From Nitrospirota bacterium (GTDB lineage Bacteria; Nitrospirota; Nitrospiria; Nitrospirales; NS-4): a DNA stretch of 47,331 bases. Numbering within the stretch: position 1 is the stretch's first letter; each line of letters begins with the position of its first letter. This document shows, in pieces, positions 7,950-15,691 of the stretch. Where the stretch lies: contig VBOK01000077.1 in assembly GCA_005877565.1 (NCBI GenBank), positions 1-47,331 of the forward strand. The letters are read 5' to 3'. The notes under the pieces were generated by a model. The model searched no databases. It saw only the letters and a program-made list of their open reading frames with translations, and had not been told where the DNA came from. The translations under genes were made by a program, and so were the position numbers.

Positions 7950-9584
7950 CTACGCTTTCACGCCAGCTCCTCTGACCCGCGCACGACCGGGCGCTTCGGT
8001 ACGCAGTTGGGTATGGCGATCCCACCCGCTTGCAAACTCTTCAGGATGGTCGGAGCGGAAATGCGCCCCCAGGCTGTGCTCGCGTTGCAGCGCCGCCGTC
8101 GCGACCAAATGGCCCACGGTGACCATGTTCTGGACCTCCAACTCACGGCGCGTCCGGCAGCGGTCTCTGAGCCGCTCCTCCCATTTCTCCAGTTGCGCGA
8201 GCGCGGAGAGCAGCCCCTGCTTGCTCCGGATGATGCCGACCTTCTCCCACATCAAACGCCTTAACGAGTTGAGCAGCTTCTCCATGTCCAGGTGATCACC
8301 GTGATCGTCCTCCGCCTCTCCGGCCGCCACGTCCGGCGCGACAGTGGTCCCGCGCCCGGGGAGCATGCCACTGGCGTACTCGGCGGCAGCCTCGACCGCG
8401 CGGGCCCCGAAGACCAACCCTTCCAGTAACGAATTGCTGGCTAGGCGGTTCGCGCCGTGGACCCCCGTGCAGGCTACTTCTCCGGCGGCGAACAGTCCCG
8501 GCACGCTCGTAGCCCCTCGCGCGTCCGTTCGCACCCCGCCCATCATGAAATGCGCACTCGGACAGACCGGGATCATCTCCTCCGTGATGTCCACGTCGTA
8601 CCGCAGACAGGTCGCGTAAATCGTCGGGAACCGTTCCCGGATGAAACCAGTGGCAAGGTGGGTCACGTCCAGGTAGACATGGCGGGCGGACGTCGCCACC
8701 ATCTCGTTCCAGATTGCGCGGGACACGATGTCGCGCGGGGCCATCTCGGCCATCTCATGGTAGCGCTTCATGAAGGCCTCGCCCTTGATGTTGCGGAGAA
8801 TACCCCCCTCCCCACGCATGGCCTCTGTGAGCAAAAACTGGGGTGTCGCCGGCAGATACAGGGCCGTCGGATGGAACTGGACGAACTCCATGTCTTCCAC
8901 GATCGCCCCGGCTCGATAGGCCATCGCCATCCCATCACCGGTGGCGACGGGTGGATTGGTGGTCCGGGCATAGAGCTGACCAGCCCCGCCCGTGGCCAGC
9001 ACCACGGCCTTTGCCTTGACCTGTTTCACCACCCCGGAGGATTCGTCCAGCTCGAGGGCGCCCACGCAGTGCCCTTGCGCATCCAGTAGCAGGTCGATGG
9101 TGAAGTGGTGGTCCCGCCAAGCGATCTGCGGCAGGGAGCGCGCCCTATTCAGGAGCACGCGAACCATTTCGGTGCCGGTCGCATCACCGCCGGCCCGCAG
9201 GATCCGATGCCGGCTGTGCGCGGCCTCGCGGGCCAGGGCATAGCCGTCCCCTGCACGATCGAAGCGGGCACCCCACCGGATCAGTTCCTGAACCCGGGCC
9301 GGGCCTTCCTCGACGAGCACCTGCACGGCTTCCGGCCGACACAGCCCTTTCCCCGCGCGCAAGGTATCGTCGCGGTGCAATGCGATATCGTCCTCCTCGG
9401 AGGCGACTGCCACACCGCCTTGCGCGTAGATGGAACTGCCTTCGGCAGGGCTGCCCTTCGTCAACATGAGGACGCGGCCGGCCTGGCTCAAGCCGATGGC
9501 CGTCCGCAATCCGGCGACGCCGCTTCCGATGACGAGGAAATCGGCGGCCGGCAGGGTCGGCATGGCGGAGCGGCGTTGGGGCAT
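7950..9584 (-). CDS. nadB: L-aspartate oxidase
   Basis: NadB is a flavoprotein that oxidises L-aspartate to iminoaspartate, the first step of de novo NAD synthesis. The protein has an N-terminal FAD dinucleotide fold (FLVIGSGVAGL near residue 15), the SSIYAQGGVAV block, AHSRHRILRAGGDATG, and the succinate-dehydrogenase-like MGGVRTD and GLFAAGEVACTGVHGANRLASNSLLE segments. I chose the ATG at 9584: AGGGGA precedes it and it follows the stop of the upstream lipoprotein gene by one base. An upstream in-frame extension to 9656 would overlap that gene. NadD is also in this window, far away; nadA and nadC are not seen. Confidence 0.94.
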   Translation of the reverse strand: MPQRRSAMPTLPAADFLVIGSGVAGLRTAIGLSQAGRVLMLTKGSPAEGSSIYAQGGVAVASEEDDIALHRDDTLRAGKGLCRPEAVQVLVEEGPARVQELIRWGARFDRAGDGYALAREAAHSRHRILRAGGDATGTEMVRVLLNRARSLPQIAWRDHHFTIDLLLDAQGHCVGALELDESSGVVKQVKAKAVVLATGGAGQLYARTTNPPVATGDGMAMAYRAGAIVEDMEFVQFHPTALYLPATPQFLLTEAMRGEGGILRNIKGEAFMKRYHEMAEMAPRDIVSRAIWNEMVATSARHVYLDVTHLATGFIRERFPTIYATCLRYDVDITEEMIPVCPSAHFMMGGVRTDARGATSVPGLFAAGEVACTGVHGANRLASNSLLEGLVFGARAVEAAAEYASGMLPGRGTTVAPDVAAGEAEDDHGDHLDMEKLLNSLRRLMWEKVGIIRSKQGLLSALAQLEKWEERLRDRCRTRRELEVQNMVTVGHLVATAALQREHSLGAHFRSDHPEEFASGWDRHTQLRTEAPGRARVRGAGVKA

Positions 9585-9585
9585 C

Positions 9586-10092
9586 CTAGCGTCCCCTCGG
9601 TCGGTCGCTCTGAATCCGGCGATCGGCCATGCCGAAGGGCGGGTCCCCATCCACACCGCTCACGGTGAGAGTCTGATGGCCGACCAACCGGAGGATGGCA
9701 TGGCCCCGCTCCCTGAGCGGCTGCTCATCGGTCGCGCGCTGCCACTGCCCGAGCCAGTGGAAATAGACGGCCACATCGGTCCCATCCACCATGACCCGGT
9801 CGATGGTGAGATCGAGGGCGATCCGATCATAGACGGCGAAGTCGCGTTGGATCTCCTCCTCCAGCTTGCGGAGACTGTCGAGCGGCATGAACAGGCTGTG
9901 AAAGACGCTTGCGTCCTTACCCGTATACGCCTGCCGGATCCGCTCCACCGTGGCGTCGATCTTGCGGACACGGGCGGCATCGTCGGGGTTGATGTTGCTG
10001 GCTTTGGAGCAGGCCACCGCCACCAGCCCGATCAGACCGAGTACGGTCCAGCAGGCGAGCGGCCGCGCGCGGCTTACGATCCACGCGATCAT
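9586..10092 (-). CDS. Putative lipoprotein, possible NTF2/SnoaL-like fold
   Basis: From the ATG at 10092 this is a 168-residue protein with a lipoprotein signal ending in AVAC (lipidation at C28). The body has a helix-rich start (VRKIDATVERIRQAYTGKD), then a segment with a DGTDVAVYFHW strand pattern, which recalls small NTF2-like proteins; that assignment is only a visual impression. It ends one base before the nadB start, so it is probably co-transcribed with nadB. A perfect TATAAT lies six bases before the ATG, suggesting a leaderless transcript. An in-frame extension to 10134 would put residues ahead of the signal and is unlikely. Confidence 0.7.
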   Translation of the reverse strand: MIAWIVSRARPLACWTVLGLIGLVAVACSKASNINPDDAARVRKIDATVERIRQAYTGKDASVFHSLFMPLDSLRKLEEEIQRDFAVYDRIALDLTIDRVMVDGTDVAVYFHWLGQWQRATDEQPLRERGHAILRLVGHQTLTVSGVDGDPPFGMADRRIQSDRPRGR

Positions 10093-10098
10093 GCCGGC

Positions 10099-10104
10099 AT
10101 TATA
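10099..10104 (-). promoter_or_regulatory. TATAAT -10 box six bases before the lipoprotein ATG
   Basis: Minus strand reads TATAAT then GCCGGC then ATG. A start site at the usual six or seven bases would fall on the A of the ATG. I see no good -35 box at 17-18 bases, so the element is suggestive only. Confidence 0.35.
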
Positions 10105-10127
10105 CACCCTTCCGACACGCCCTATTC

Positions 10128-10156
10128 TTGACAAGCCGACAGTAATCGCATACGCT
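10128..10156 (+). promoter_or_regulatory. Candidate promoter for the bS22-like gene
   Basis: TTGACA (10128-10133), 17 bases, then TACGCT (10151-10156). The -35 box is perfect and the -10 poor. It would give a leader of about 80 bases before the small basic protein gene. Confidence 0.35.
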
Positions 10157-10245
10157 CAGCCGGCTCTCACGACGGCATCCGGAATTCCCTACTTGCTATT
10201 GCCGACCGGATTAGGTAACTTACTGGAAGCGTAAAGGAGCGCGTC

Positions 10246-10341
10246 ATGTCGAGCGTCGTCAAGAAGCGCCGAAAGAAGATGCGGAAGCACAAGCACCGGA
10301 AGCTCCGCCGGCGCATGAAATTCGCTCGCCGTCGGTCCTAA
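10246..10341 (+). CDS. bS22-like / AURKAIP1-COX24 domain mini ribosomal protein
   Basis: A 31-residue, extremely basic protein: about two-thirds of the residues are K or R, with the core SVVKKRRKKMRKHKHRK. This matches the AURKAIP1/COX24 domain (PF08213), whose mitochondrial member is mS38 and whose bacterial member in mycobacteria is the ribosomal small-subunit protein bS22. AAGGAG is eight bases before the ATG. It is too short for most gene finders. It probably sits in the small ribosomal subunit near the inter-subunit face, by homology only. The next gene starts 30 bases later and is likely co-transcribed. Confidence 0.8.
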   Translation: MSSVVKKRRKKMRKHKHRKLRRRMKFARRRS

Positions 10342-10371
10342 GCAGCGCGTCCGTCGTAAGGAGGCACGGTC

Positions 10372-10596
10372 ATGCCAACAGAAGGCAAGAAGGTCCGCAT
10401 CAAAGTCCGGACAATCCATACGACTTACATCGGGGATATCCTTCTGCCGGCCATGCGCAACCGGGTGTCCGATTATTTCAACGACGAGAAGTACATGTTC
10501 CTGAATCTCACCGACGTCAGGATCGAGAACACCACGGACCCTGTGGAGTTCGTCTGCCTCAATAAGCACCTGATCGAGTCGATCATCCTCGCCTGA
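10372..10596 (+). CDS. Small conserved-looking protein of unknown function
   Basis: A 74-residue soluble protein with an excellent ribosome site (AAGGAGG, eight bases before the ATG). It alternates beta-type segments (KKVRIKVRTIHTTYIGDILLP, cut here by its helical middle; DVRIENTTDPVEFVCLNKHLIESIIL at the end), suggesting a small beta-rich fold. I do not recognise a named family. Its tight placement after the bS22-like gene suggests a shared transcript. Confidence 0.7.
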   Translation: MPTEGKKVRIKVRTIHTTYIGDILLPAMRNRVSDYFNDEKYMFLNLTDVRIENTTDPVEFVCLNKHLIESIILA

Positions 10597-10632
10597 CGGC
10601 GAGGGGGCGTTCGTCCGGTCACGCACACCCCC

Positions 10633-12423
10633 ATGCCCCGCCTAGCCCCGTTCGGTCGGCTCCTTCCCTATCTCCGGCCGTACCGCCTCCGCATGGCTGC
10701 GGCCGCGCTGCTCGTCATGGGCGCGGCCGGCATCAACCTCAGCATGCTCTGGGTCATCCGGCGGCTCGTGGACACGGTCCTCGTCCAGAGAGATGCCGCC
10801 GCGCTGAACACCGCCATCGCCGAACTGGGCGGGCTGTTCCTCCTCCAAGGGCTCCTCATCATGGGCCACAGTTACCTGACGGCCTCGGCCGGCCAGCGCA
10901 TCATGGCCGACTTCCGGACGCACCTCTTCACTCACCTGCAGAGTCTCTCTCTGGGATTTTTTGCGCGACGTCGGACCGGCGAACTGATATCGCGGCTCAT
11001 GAACGACGTGGGCGCGCTGCAGACCGCCCTGACGGAAGTCCCGATCGACCTCGCGAAACAGGTCGTGACGCTGGTCGGCGGGCTCGCCATCCTGTTTGTC
11101 ATGAACTGGCGTTTGTGCCTGCTGATTCTGCTCCTCCTCCCGGCCATCGTGCTGATCGCCCGCTTCTTCGGCCGGCGACTCAAGGCGCTTTCCACTGGCA
11201 TCCAGGACGAGACCGCGCGCGCCTCGACGATTCTGGAGGAGGTGCTTTCCGGCATCCGCATCGTCAAGTCCTTCGTACGGGAAGATTACGAGCGGGCCCG
11301 GTTCGGCACGCAGGTTCACCGCACCCTGGACATCGTCCTCAGGCGGGCGCGGATCATGGCGATCTTCGTGCCGACGATCACCTTCGCCACCTTCGCCGCC
11401 GCGGCGGCAGTCCTCTGGTACGGCGGGTCCCAGGTCATCCGCGGGACGATGAGCCCGGGGGACCTGATCGCGTTCGTGCTCTATGCCGGCCTACTGATCG
11501 GACCCTTCGGGACCTTCGCACGCCTCTTCTCCCACGTCAAGGAAGCCCAAGGCGCGCTTGCGCGCGTGTTCGAGATCCTAGACACGCGGCCCGACGTGAC
11601 CGACGCGCCCAACGCCCGGCCGTTGCCGCCCGTGCGGGGCTACGTTGCCATGGAGGGTGTCAGCTTCTCCTACGACGGGCACACGACGGTGCTCTCGGAC
11701 CTTACTTTTAAGATCCGGCCGGGGGAAATGGTTGCGGTCGTCGGGCCGTCGGGATCCGGAAAGACCACCTTGATTAATCTCATCCACCGCTTCTACGACC
11801 CGGTGGCTGGCGTCGTCACCATCGACGACTATGACCTCAAGTCCGTCACCCTGCAGAGCCTCTACCAGCAGATCGCGTTGGTGCCGCAGGAGATGCACCT
11901 CTTCGGCGGCACCATCCGGGACAACATCCGCTACGGACGGGTCTCCGCCAGCGACGAGGAGATCGTGGCCGCCGCCCGGGCGGCCAACGCGCACGACTTC
12001 ATCACCGCCTTCCCGGATGGCTACGACACTCTTGTGGGGGAAAAGGGCGTCAACCTCTCGGGTGGACAGCGCCAGCGGATCGCCATTGCGCGGGCCGTGC
12101 TCAAGGACCCGCGGATCCTCATCCTGGACGAGGCCACCTCGTCGCTGGACAACGAATCGGAGGCACTGGTGCAGGACGCGCTGGACCGCCTGATGAAGGG
12201 ACGGACGACGTTCGTGGTCGCGCACCGGCTCAGCACAATCCAGAAGGCCGACCGGATCCTCGTGCTGGACAAGGGCCGGCTCGTCGAAGAGGGCACGCAC
12301 GCCATCCTCCTCGACAGGAAAGGCTTGTACTACCATCTGTACACGTTGGGCCTGGTTGAGAGCGAACCGCCTGTCACCCTGAGCAGCGCGAAGGGTCTAG
12401 ATTCTTCGCGGAGCCTGTCCTGA
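10633..12423 (+). CDS. MsbA-like ABC exporter (fused membrane and ATPase domains)
   Basis: A 596-residue half-transporter. Six membrane helices occupy about residues 15-310, with the ILEEVLSGIRIVKSF coupling region typical of lipid and peptide exporters. The ATPase domain follows with Walker A GPSGSGKTTL (about 371-380), signature LSGGQRQRIAIARA (about 475), Walker B ILILDEATSSLD and the switch histidine in VVAHRLST. Full-length homologues such as MsbA move lipid A or phospholipid across the inner membrane; the substrate here is a guess. The last 16 or so residues are encoded by a dispersed palindromic repeat, so the native C-terminus probably lies near residue 580. No clear ribosome site precedes the ATG. 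Confidence 0.88.
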   Translation: MPRLAPFGRLLPYLRPYRLRMAAAALLVMGAAGINLSMLWVIRRLVDTVLVQRDAAALNTAIAELGGLFLLQGLLIMGHSYLTASAGQRIMADFRTHLFTHLQSLSLGFFARRRTGELISRLMNDVGALQTALTEVPIDLAKQVVTLVGGLAILFVMNWRLCLLILLLLPAIVLIARFFGRRLKALSTGIQDETARASTILEEVLSGIRIVKSFVREDYERARFGTQVHRTLDIVLRRARIMAIFVPTITFATFAAAAAVLWYGGSQVIRGTMSPGDLIAFVLYAGLLIGPFGTFARLFSHVKEAQGALARVFEILDTRPDVTDAPNARPLPPVRGYVAMEGVSFSYDGHTTVLSDLTFKIRPGEMVAVVGPSGSGKTTLINLIHRFYDPVAGVVTIDDYDLKSVTLQSLYQQIALVPQEMHLFGGTIRDNIRYGRVSASDEEIVAAARAANAHDFITAFPDGYDTLVGEKGVNLSGGQRQRIAIARAVLKDPRILILDEATSSLDNESEALVQDALDRLMKGRTTFVVAHRLSTIQKADRILVLDKGRLVEEGTHAILLDRKGLYYHLYTLGLVESEPPVTLSSAKGLDSSRSLS

Positions 12424-12461
12424 GCGAACAACTGAGATGCTTCGCTTCGCTCAGCATGACA
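12372..12461. repeat. Pair of dispersed palindromic repeat units, partly inside the ABC exporter gene
   Basis: Unit A (12372-12398) reads as TGTCACCCTGAGC followed by AGCGCGAAGGGTCT. Unit B (12434-12461) is the same element inverted, with GAGATGCTTCGC and TCAGCATGACA. Together they can fold as a long hairpin. The same family recurs at 38284-38311 and 44117-44189, with a remnant near 35899. Translated, these elements give the strings CHPERSEGS and RFAQND that contaminate many predicted proteins. Confidence 0.8.
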
Positions 12462-12490
12462 AGCGAAGGGCTCAGAATGACCCCACGGGG

Positions 12491-13108
12491 TCACTTGATC
12501 TTAGAGAGGTCCACCTCCCAGGTCATCGCGTCACCCACCGGAGGGTACAGTGTTATCTTCGTAGCGGCATTCGGGTCAAAGGACGAATACGGGAACGATG
12601 CCACAATCTTTCCACGATAGGCCGGTCCCTTCTCGTTCTTCTTGGCCCTGTCCGGCTTGGCCATCTCCCCTTTGATCATCTTCCCGCCTTGTTCTAGCGT
12701 CGCGGTTGAACCCTCGGCAAAGTCAGCGGTGTCGCCACAAAAATCGAATGCGATTCGCAACACTTTCGAGTCCAGGATTTTTTGAATCTGCTCGTCAATC
12801 TTCGCCTTGTCCTGTTCGGCTTGCTCAGGGTTCCGAGCGATCGCACCTCCCAAGCGGTTGAGCGTGACTGTCTTGGTTCTGATCTCTCCGCCTCCCCCGC
12901 AAAGGTCCTCTTTGAGGTTGGCTCCAAATCGTGTGGGGATCGTCTTCAGGTCTTCGTCACTCATCTTTTTGCCGTCCTCAATCGCTTGCTTCAAGGCAGT
13001 GGGATTCAGATCCACCACGATCGCGCCAGGCGAGGCCGGGGTCAGACACAAGAGCCCTGCGGCCGCTACCGCTCCCCCAATCCATCTCAGCACACTCCAC
13101 CCTATCAT
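12491..13108 (-). CDS. Secreted protein of unknown function
   Basis: From the ATG at 13108, which has AAAGGA at a good distance, this is a 205-residue protein with a signal peptide (RWIGGAVAAAGLLCLTPA) and a soluble body. Visible features are two cysteines that could pair in the periplasm (DLCGGGG and DFCGDTADF), a helical EQAEQDKAKIDEQIQKIL segment and a beta-rich end (ITLYPPVGDAMTWEVDL). I do not recognise a family. The longer frame to 13237 places a basic stretch before the signal and is unlikely. It converges with the ABC exporter gene across the repeat pair. Confidence 0.65.
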   Translation of the reverse strand: MIGWSVLRWIGGAVAAAGLLCLTPASPGAIVVDLNPTALKQAIEDGKKMSDEDLKTIPTRFGANLKEDLCGGGGEIRTKTVTLNRLGGAIARNPEQAEQDKAKIDEQIQKILDSKVLRIAFDFCGDTADFAEGSTATLEQGGKMIKGEMAKPDRAKKNEKGPAYRGKIVASFPYSSFDPNAATKITLYPPVGDAMTWEVDLSKIK

Positions 13109-13219
13109 CGGTATGTCCTTTCTCCAGATTGTTTGCACTGGGCCCAAGAAGCGCGGAATGCGTCCTCCCGCGAGAATCTTCCTCATTCTAAAAAATCGTC
13201 GCGTGCTTTGCAAACCCGC

Positions 13220-13249
13220 TTGCCAGAGAGCGGACACCCCTGTTACAGT
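13220..13249 (+). promoter_or_regulatory. Candidate promoter for the 13292 gene
   Basis: TTGCCA (13220-13225), 18 bases, then TACAGT (13244-13249), about 43 bases before the GTG start. Confidence 0.35.
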
Positions 13250-13291
13250 GTGAGCCGTTCAACGCCCAACCTGTACGCAAGGAGAATTGAC

Positions 13292-13744
13292 GTGGAAAAC
13301 GATTTGATCGCCAGGCTGAAAGAAGTCCTCACAGATAAGAACTACAGGGACATCCCCCTCGATTTCGTGGTCGAGCATGTCCGGGAAGCCGTCAAGGGCC
13401 GCGCGATCAAGGCCTTCCATGTCAACGAGCACATCCCGAATGGCTACGAGGATCAAGGCGCGTTCAATCTGCTGATCGTCACAGCAGGCAATCACCTCTT
13501 CGACTGTGTCGTTGGAGAAGAATACTTCCGCTATGATGCGGTTGCCATCAAGGCCATCGACAAAGTCCAGGTCATCGACGGGCAGTGGGAGAACAAGGAG
13601 ACGAACAAGACCGAACAGTTCCTGAGCCTGCGTCTGTCGCACGGCGACGAGAGCCATATCGCCCTGTCCCTGGACGACGCCGAGCGCCCCAGCCTCAAGG
13701 CCTTGGCCGACACGATCCTCACCGTCCGCAACCCTGAACCCTGA
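13292..13744 (+). CDS. Soluble protein of unknown function
   Basis: A 150-residue acidic cytosolic protein starting at GTG 13292, with AAGGAG eight bases upstream. The frame is open much further upstream, but that part overlaps the secreted protein on the other strand and shows no coding signal. Features are an N-terminal helix (DLIARLKEVLTDKNYRDIPL), a FHVNEHIPNGYEDQGAF loop, a beta segment around FDCVVGEEYFRYDAVAI and a final LADTIL helix. No catalytic motif, signal or membrane segment is visible and I do not recognise a family. Confidence 0.7.
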   Translation: MENDLIARLKEVLTDKNYRDIPLDFVVEHVREAVKGRAIKAFHVNEHIPNGYEDQGAFNLLIVTAGNHLFDCVVGEEYFRYDAVAIKAIDKVQVIDGQWENKETNKTEQFLSLRLSHGDESHIALSLDDAERPSLKALADTILTVRNPEP

Positions 13745-13749
13745 TCGTA

Positions 13750-13837
13750 CAGCGTTAAACGTTAATCGTTATACGTGAGTCCAAGGGAGGGGGAGACTCC
13801 ACCGTTTAACGCTTAACGAATTACGTTTAACGAACGC
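13750..13837. repeat. TTAACG-rich inverted repeat between convergent genes
   Basis: The left block (about 13750-13774) carries CGTTAAACGTTAATCG and the right block (about 13803-13831) carries CGTTTAACGCTTAACG and ACGTTTAACG, roughly its reverse complement, around a purine-rich centre (GGGAGGGGGAG). It separates two convergent genes and could form a stem. It may be a dispersed intergenic element; only one copy is seen here. Confidence 0.6.
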
Positions 13838-13843
13838 GGCGCC

Positions 13844-14311
13844 TCAGCCGCCAAGTTTCACGATGATCTCCCACTCCTTGGGCGTCACCGGCATCACTGA
13901 GAGCCGGGTTGCCCGGCGCAACAAAGGCATCTTCTCAAGCCCTTTGGTCTTGCGCAAGGCATCCAGGGGCACAGGCTTGCGGAGCGGCTTGATCGCTCGC
14001 AAGTCCACCATGTCCCAGATCGGCTTCTCACGCGTTGCTTGGGGGTCATAGTGGATGTTCTTCGGATCGAACTGGGTAGGGTCGGGGTACGCCTCCCGTA
14101 CGACTTCCGCGAGACCCACCACGGCCGGCGGGTCGCAGTTGCTATGATAGAAGAGCACCTTGTCGCCTGCCCGCATCTCCCGCATGAAGTTGCGCGCCTG
14201 GTAGTTCCGCACCCCATCCCAGTGGTTAGTCGAGTTCTTCGACTTCACCAGGTCGCCAAAGCCAAAGGCGGTAGGCTCTGACTTCATCAACCAATAGCGC
14301 GGATTCGGCAT
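13844..14311 (-). CDS. EVE domain-containing protein
   Basis: A 155-residue protein whose start RYWLMKSEPTAFGFGDL and body NHWDGVRNYQARNFMREMRAGDKV match EVE-domain proteins (PUA-like fold, thymocyte nuclear protein 1 family). These domains read modified bases such as 5-methylcytosine in nucleic acids; the bacterial role is not settled. The start at 14311 gives the canonical EVE N-terminus; an upstream ATG at 14356 would add 15 unrelated residues. It is divergent from the thioredoxin-like gene. Confidence 0.88.
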   Translation of the reverse strand: MPNPRYWLMKSEPTAFGFGDLVKSKNSTNHWDGVRNYQARNFMREMRAGDKVLFYHSNCDPPAVVGLAEVVREAYPDPTQFDPKNIHYDPQATREKPIWDMVDLRAIKPLRKPVPLDALRKTKGLEKMPLLRRATRLSVMPVTPKEWEIIVKLGG

Positions 14312-14378
14312 GGCCGCAGAATATTCTCCGCGGCAGGTCGAGTCAAGCCTTGCCATGCCGCCAGAGTCCGGCTAAAGT

Positions 14379-14921
14379 ATGGCTATGGGCGCCTTACAGC
14401 TTGACGACCGCGCACCAGCATTCAACCTGCCGAGCGTGGACGGCCGCACCTACAGCCTGGAGACGTTCGCCGACAAACCGGTCCTCGTGGTAATCTTCAG
14501 TTGCAACCACTGTCCGTATGTTCAAGCTTACGAAGATCGGATGGTCGCCATCCAGCGGGACTATCGAGACCGTGGAGTGCAGTTCGTCGCCATCAATTCG
14601 AACGACGACAGGAACTACCCGGAAGACAGCTTCGAGCGGATGGTCGCGCGCGCCACGGCCAAAAGCTTCAACTTCCCATACCTCCGCGACGCGACTCAGA
14701 CGGTCGCGCAGGCCTATGGGGCCACCCATACTCCCCACCTCTTCGTTTTTGACCGGGAGCGACGCCTCCGTTACACGGGGAAGATCGACGACAACTGGCA
14801 GGACCCGTCGGCCGTGACGCGCCATTATCTGAGGGAGGCACTGGAAGCCCTCCTGCAAGGGTCCGCTCCGACCGACGCCAAGACTCACGCGATCGGCTGT
14901 TCGATCAAATGGGCCCACTGA
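14379..14921 (+). CDS. Thioredoxin-like / redoxin family protein
   Basis: A 180-residue cytosolic protein with an AhpC/TSA-type thioredoxin fold. The active-site pair is C42-x-x-C45 in FSCNHCPYV, a form found in a subgroup of redoxins with an NHCPY signature. It has the conserved cis-proline region GATHTPHLFVFD and TGKIDDNWQDP. It probably reduces disulfides or peroxides, but the partner is unknown. There is no signal peptide. Alternative start at the second ATG, 14385. Confidence 0.85.
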   Translation: MAMGALQLDDRAPAFNLPSVDGRTYSLETFADKPVLVVIFSCNHCPYVQAYEDRMVAIQRDYRDRGVQFVAINSNDDRNYPEDSFERMVARATAKSFNFPYLRDATQTVAQAYGATHTPHLFVFDRERRLRYTGKIDDNWQDPSAVTRHYLREALEALLQGSAPTDAKTHAIGCSIKWAH

Positions 14922-14966
14922 GTCGGCTGCCTTCCCCGCAAGTAAGGACGCTCTCTTTGTCCCCAG

Positions 14967-15608
14967 TCACCGGCTCGGCGCAGTCTGTGGTTTTCCTTTG
15001 CCGGACTCAGAGGCCAGATATCCGTGGTAGTCGATCTGAATGAGGGGACGCATCTTGTGACTCCCCTTTCGTTCCTCATCGCTTCCAGGTTTCACAAAGA
15101 CCGCCGGTTGGAAATCAAGCTCGAAGAGACTGCCTGGGGGCGGATTTGCGGGGTCCTGCCAACTGGCCAGTGGGTGAGTCGTCAATCCAAACCGGAGATA
15201 CGGACCTCGAATCGCAACGTGACCGGATATCGGCGCATAGCGGCGTTCCGGTTGAGGGCTCCACAGCACGAAGCTGAGGCGTTCCGCGGCGCCAGCCTGT
15301 GTGAGTCCGTCAGCCAGAACCGGTGCCAGCAAGGCCAGTTCTTCGTCGGTGAAGACCGGCAACAATCCCTGGCCGTTCCTGATCCGGACACTGCGCAGGA
15401 GCATGGCAACCTGTGCCGGCTTAAGTATGGCGGGGTGCGTGTTCCATCCCATTGCGTCCATCCCACCGGCCGACGGATCAGTTTCCAGTTGAACGAACGT
15501 ACGGTCTTGCTGGTAGAGGATCCGCGAGGGCGGAGCGGGCAATGTACAGCCAGCGAGCGCACCCGTAAGGAGCAACGCTGCTCCGCCAAACAAGGCGTAC
15601 TTGTTCAT
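14967..15608 (-). CDS. Putative lipoprotein of unknown function
   Basis: A 213-residue protein beginning MNKYALFGGAALLL with a lipobox LAGC (lipidated C21). The mature part contains DRTFVQLETDPSAGG, a repeated-looking helical segment (AQVAMLLRSVRIR, ELALLAPVLADGLTQA) and PLIQIDYHGYLA near the end. I do not recognise the family. The frame extends to 15665, but the lipobox position argues for the ATG at 15608. It stands between two plus-strand genes, divergent from ppx/gppA. Confidence 0.7.
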   Translation of the reverse strand: MNKYALFGGAALLLTGALAGCTLPAPPSRILYQQDRTFVQLETDPSAGGMDAMGWNTHPAILKPAQVAMLLRSVRIRNGQGLLPVFTDEELALLAPVLADGLTQAGAAERLSFVLWSPQPERRYAPISGHVAIRGPYLRFGLTTHPLASWQDPANPPPGSLFELDFQPAVFVKPGSDEERKGSHKMRPLIQIDYHGYLASESGKGKPQTAPSR

Positions 15609-15691
15609 GCGCCAATTATAGGTTATCCCGACGACCGCGTCTACGCCTTGGCGTCTCTCTCCCAACTGTGGGAGAATGGGTGCATTGATGT

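Noticed and set aside
12782..13291. Upstream extension of the 13292 gene
   Set aside because: It overlaps the secreted protein gene on the other strand, contains no fold-like sequence, and a GTG with AAGGAG exists at 13292.
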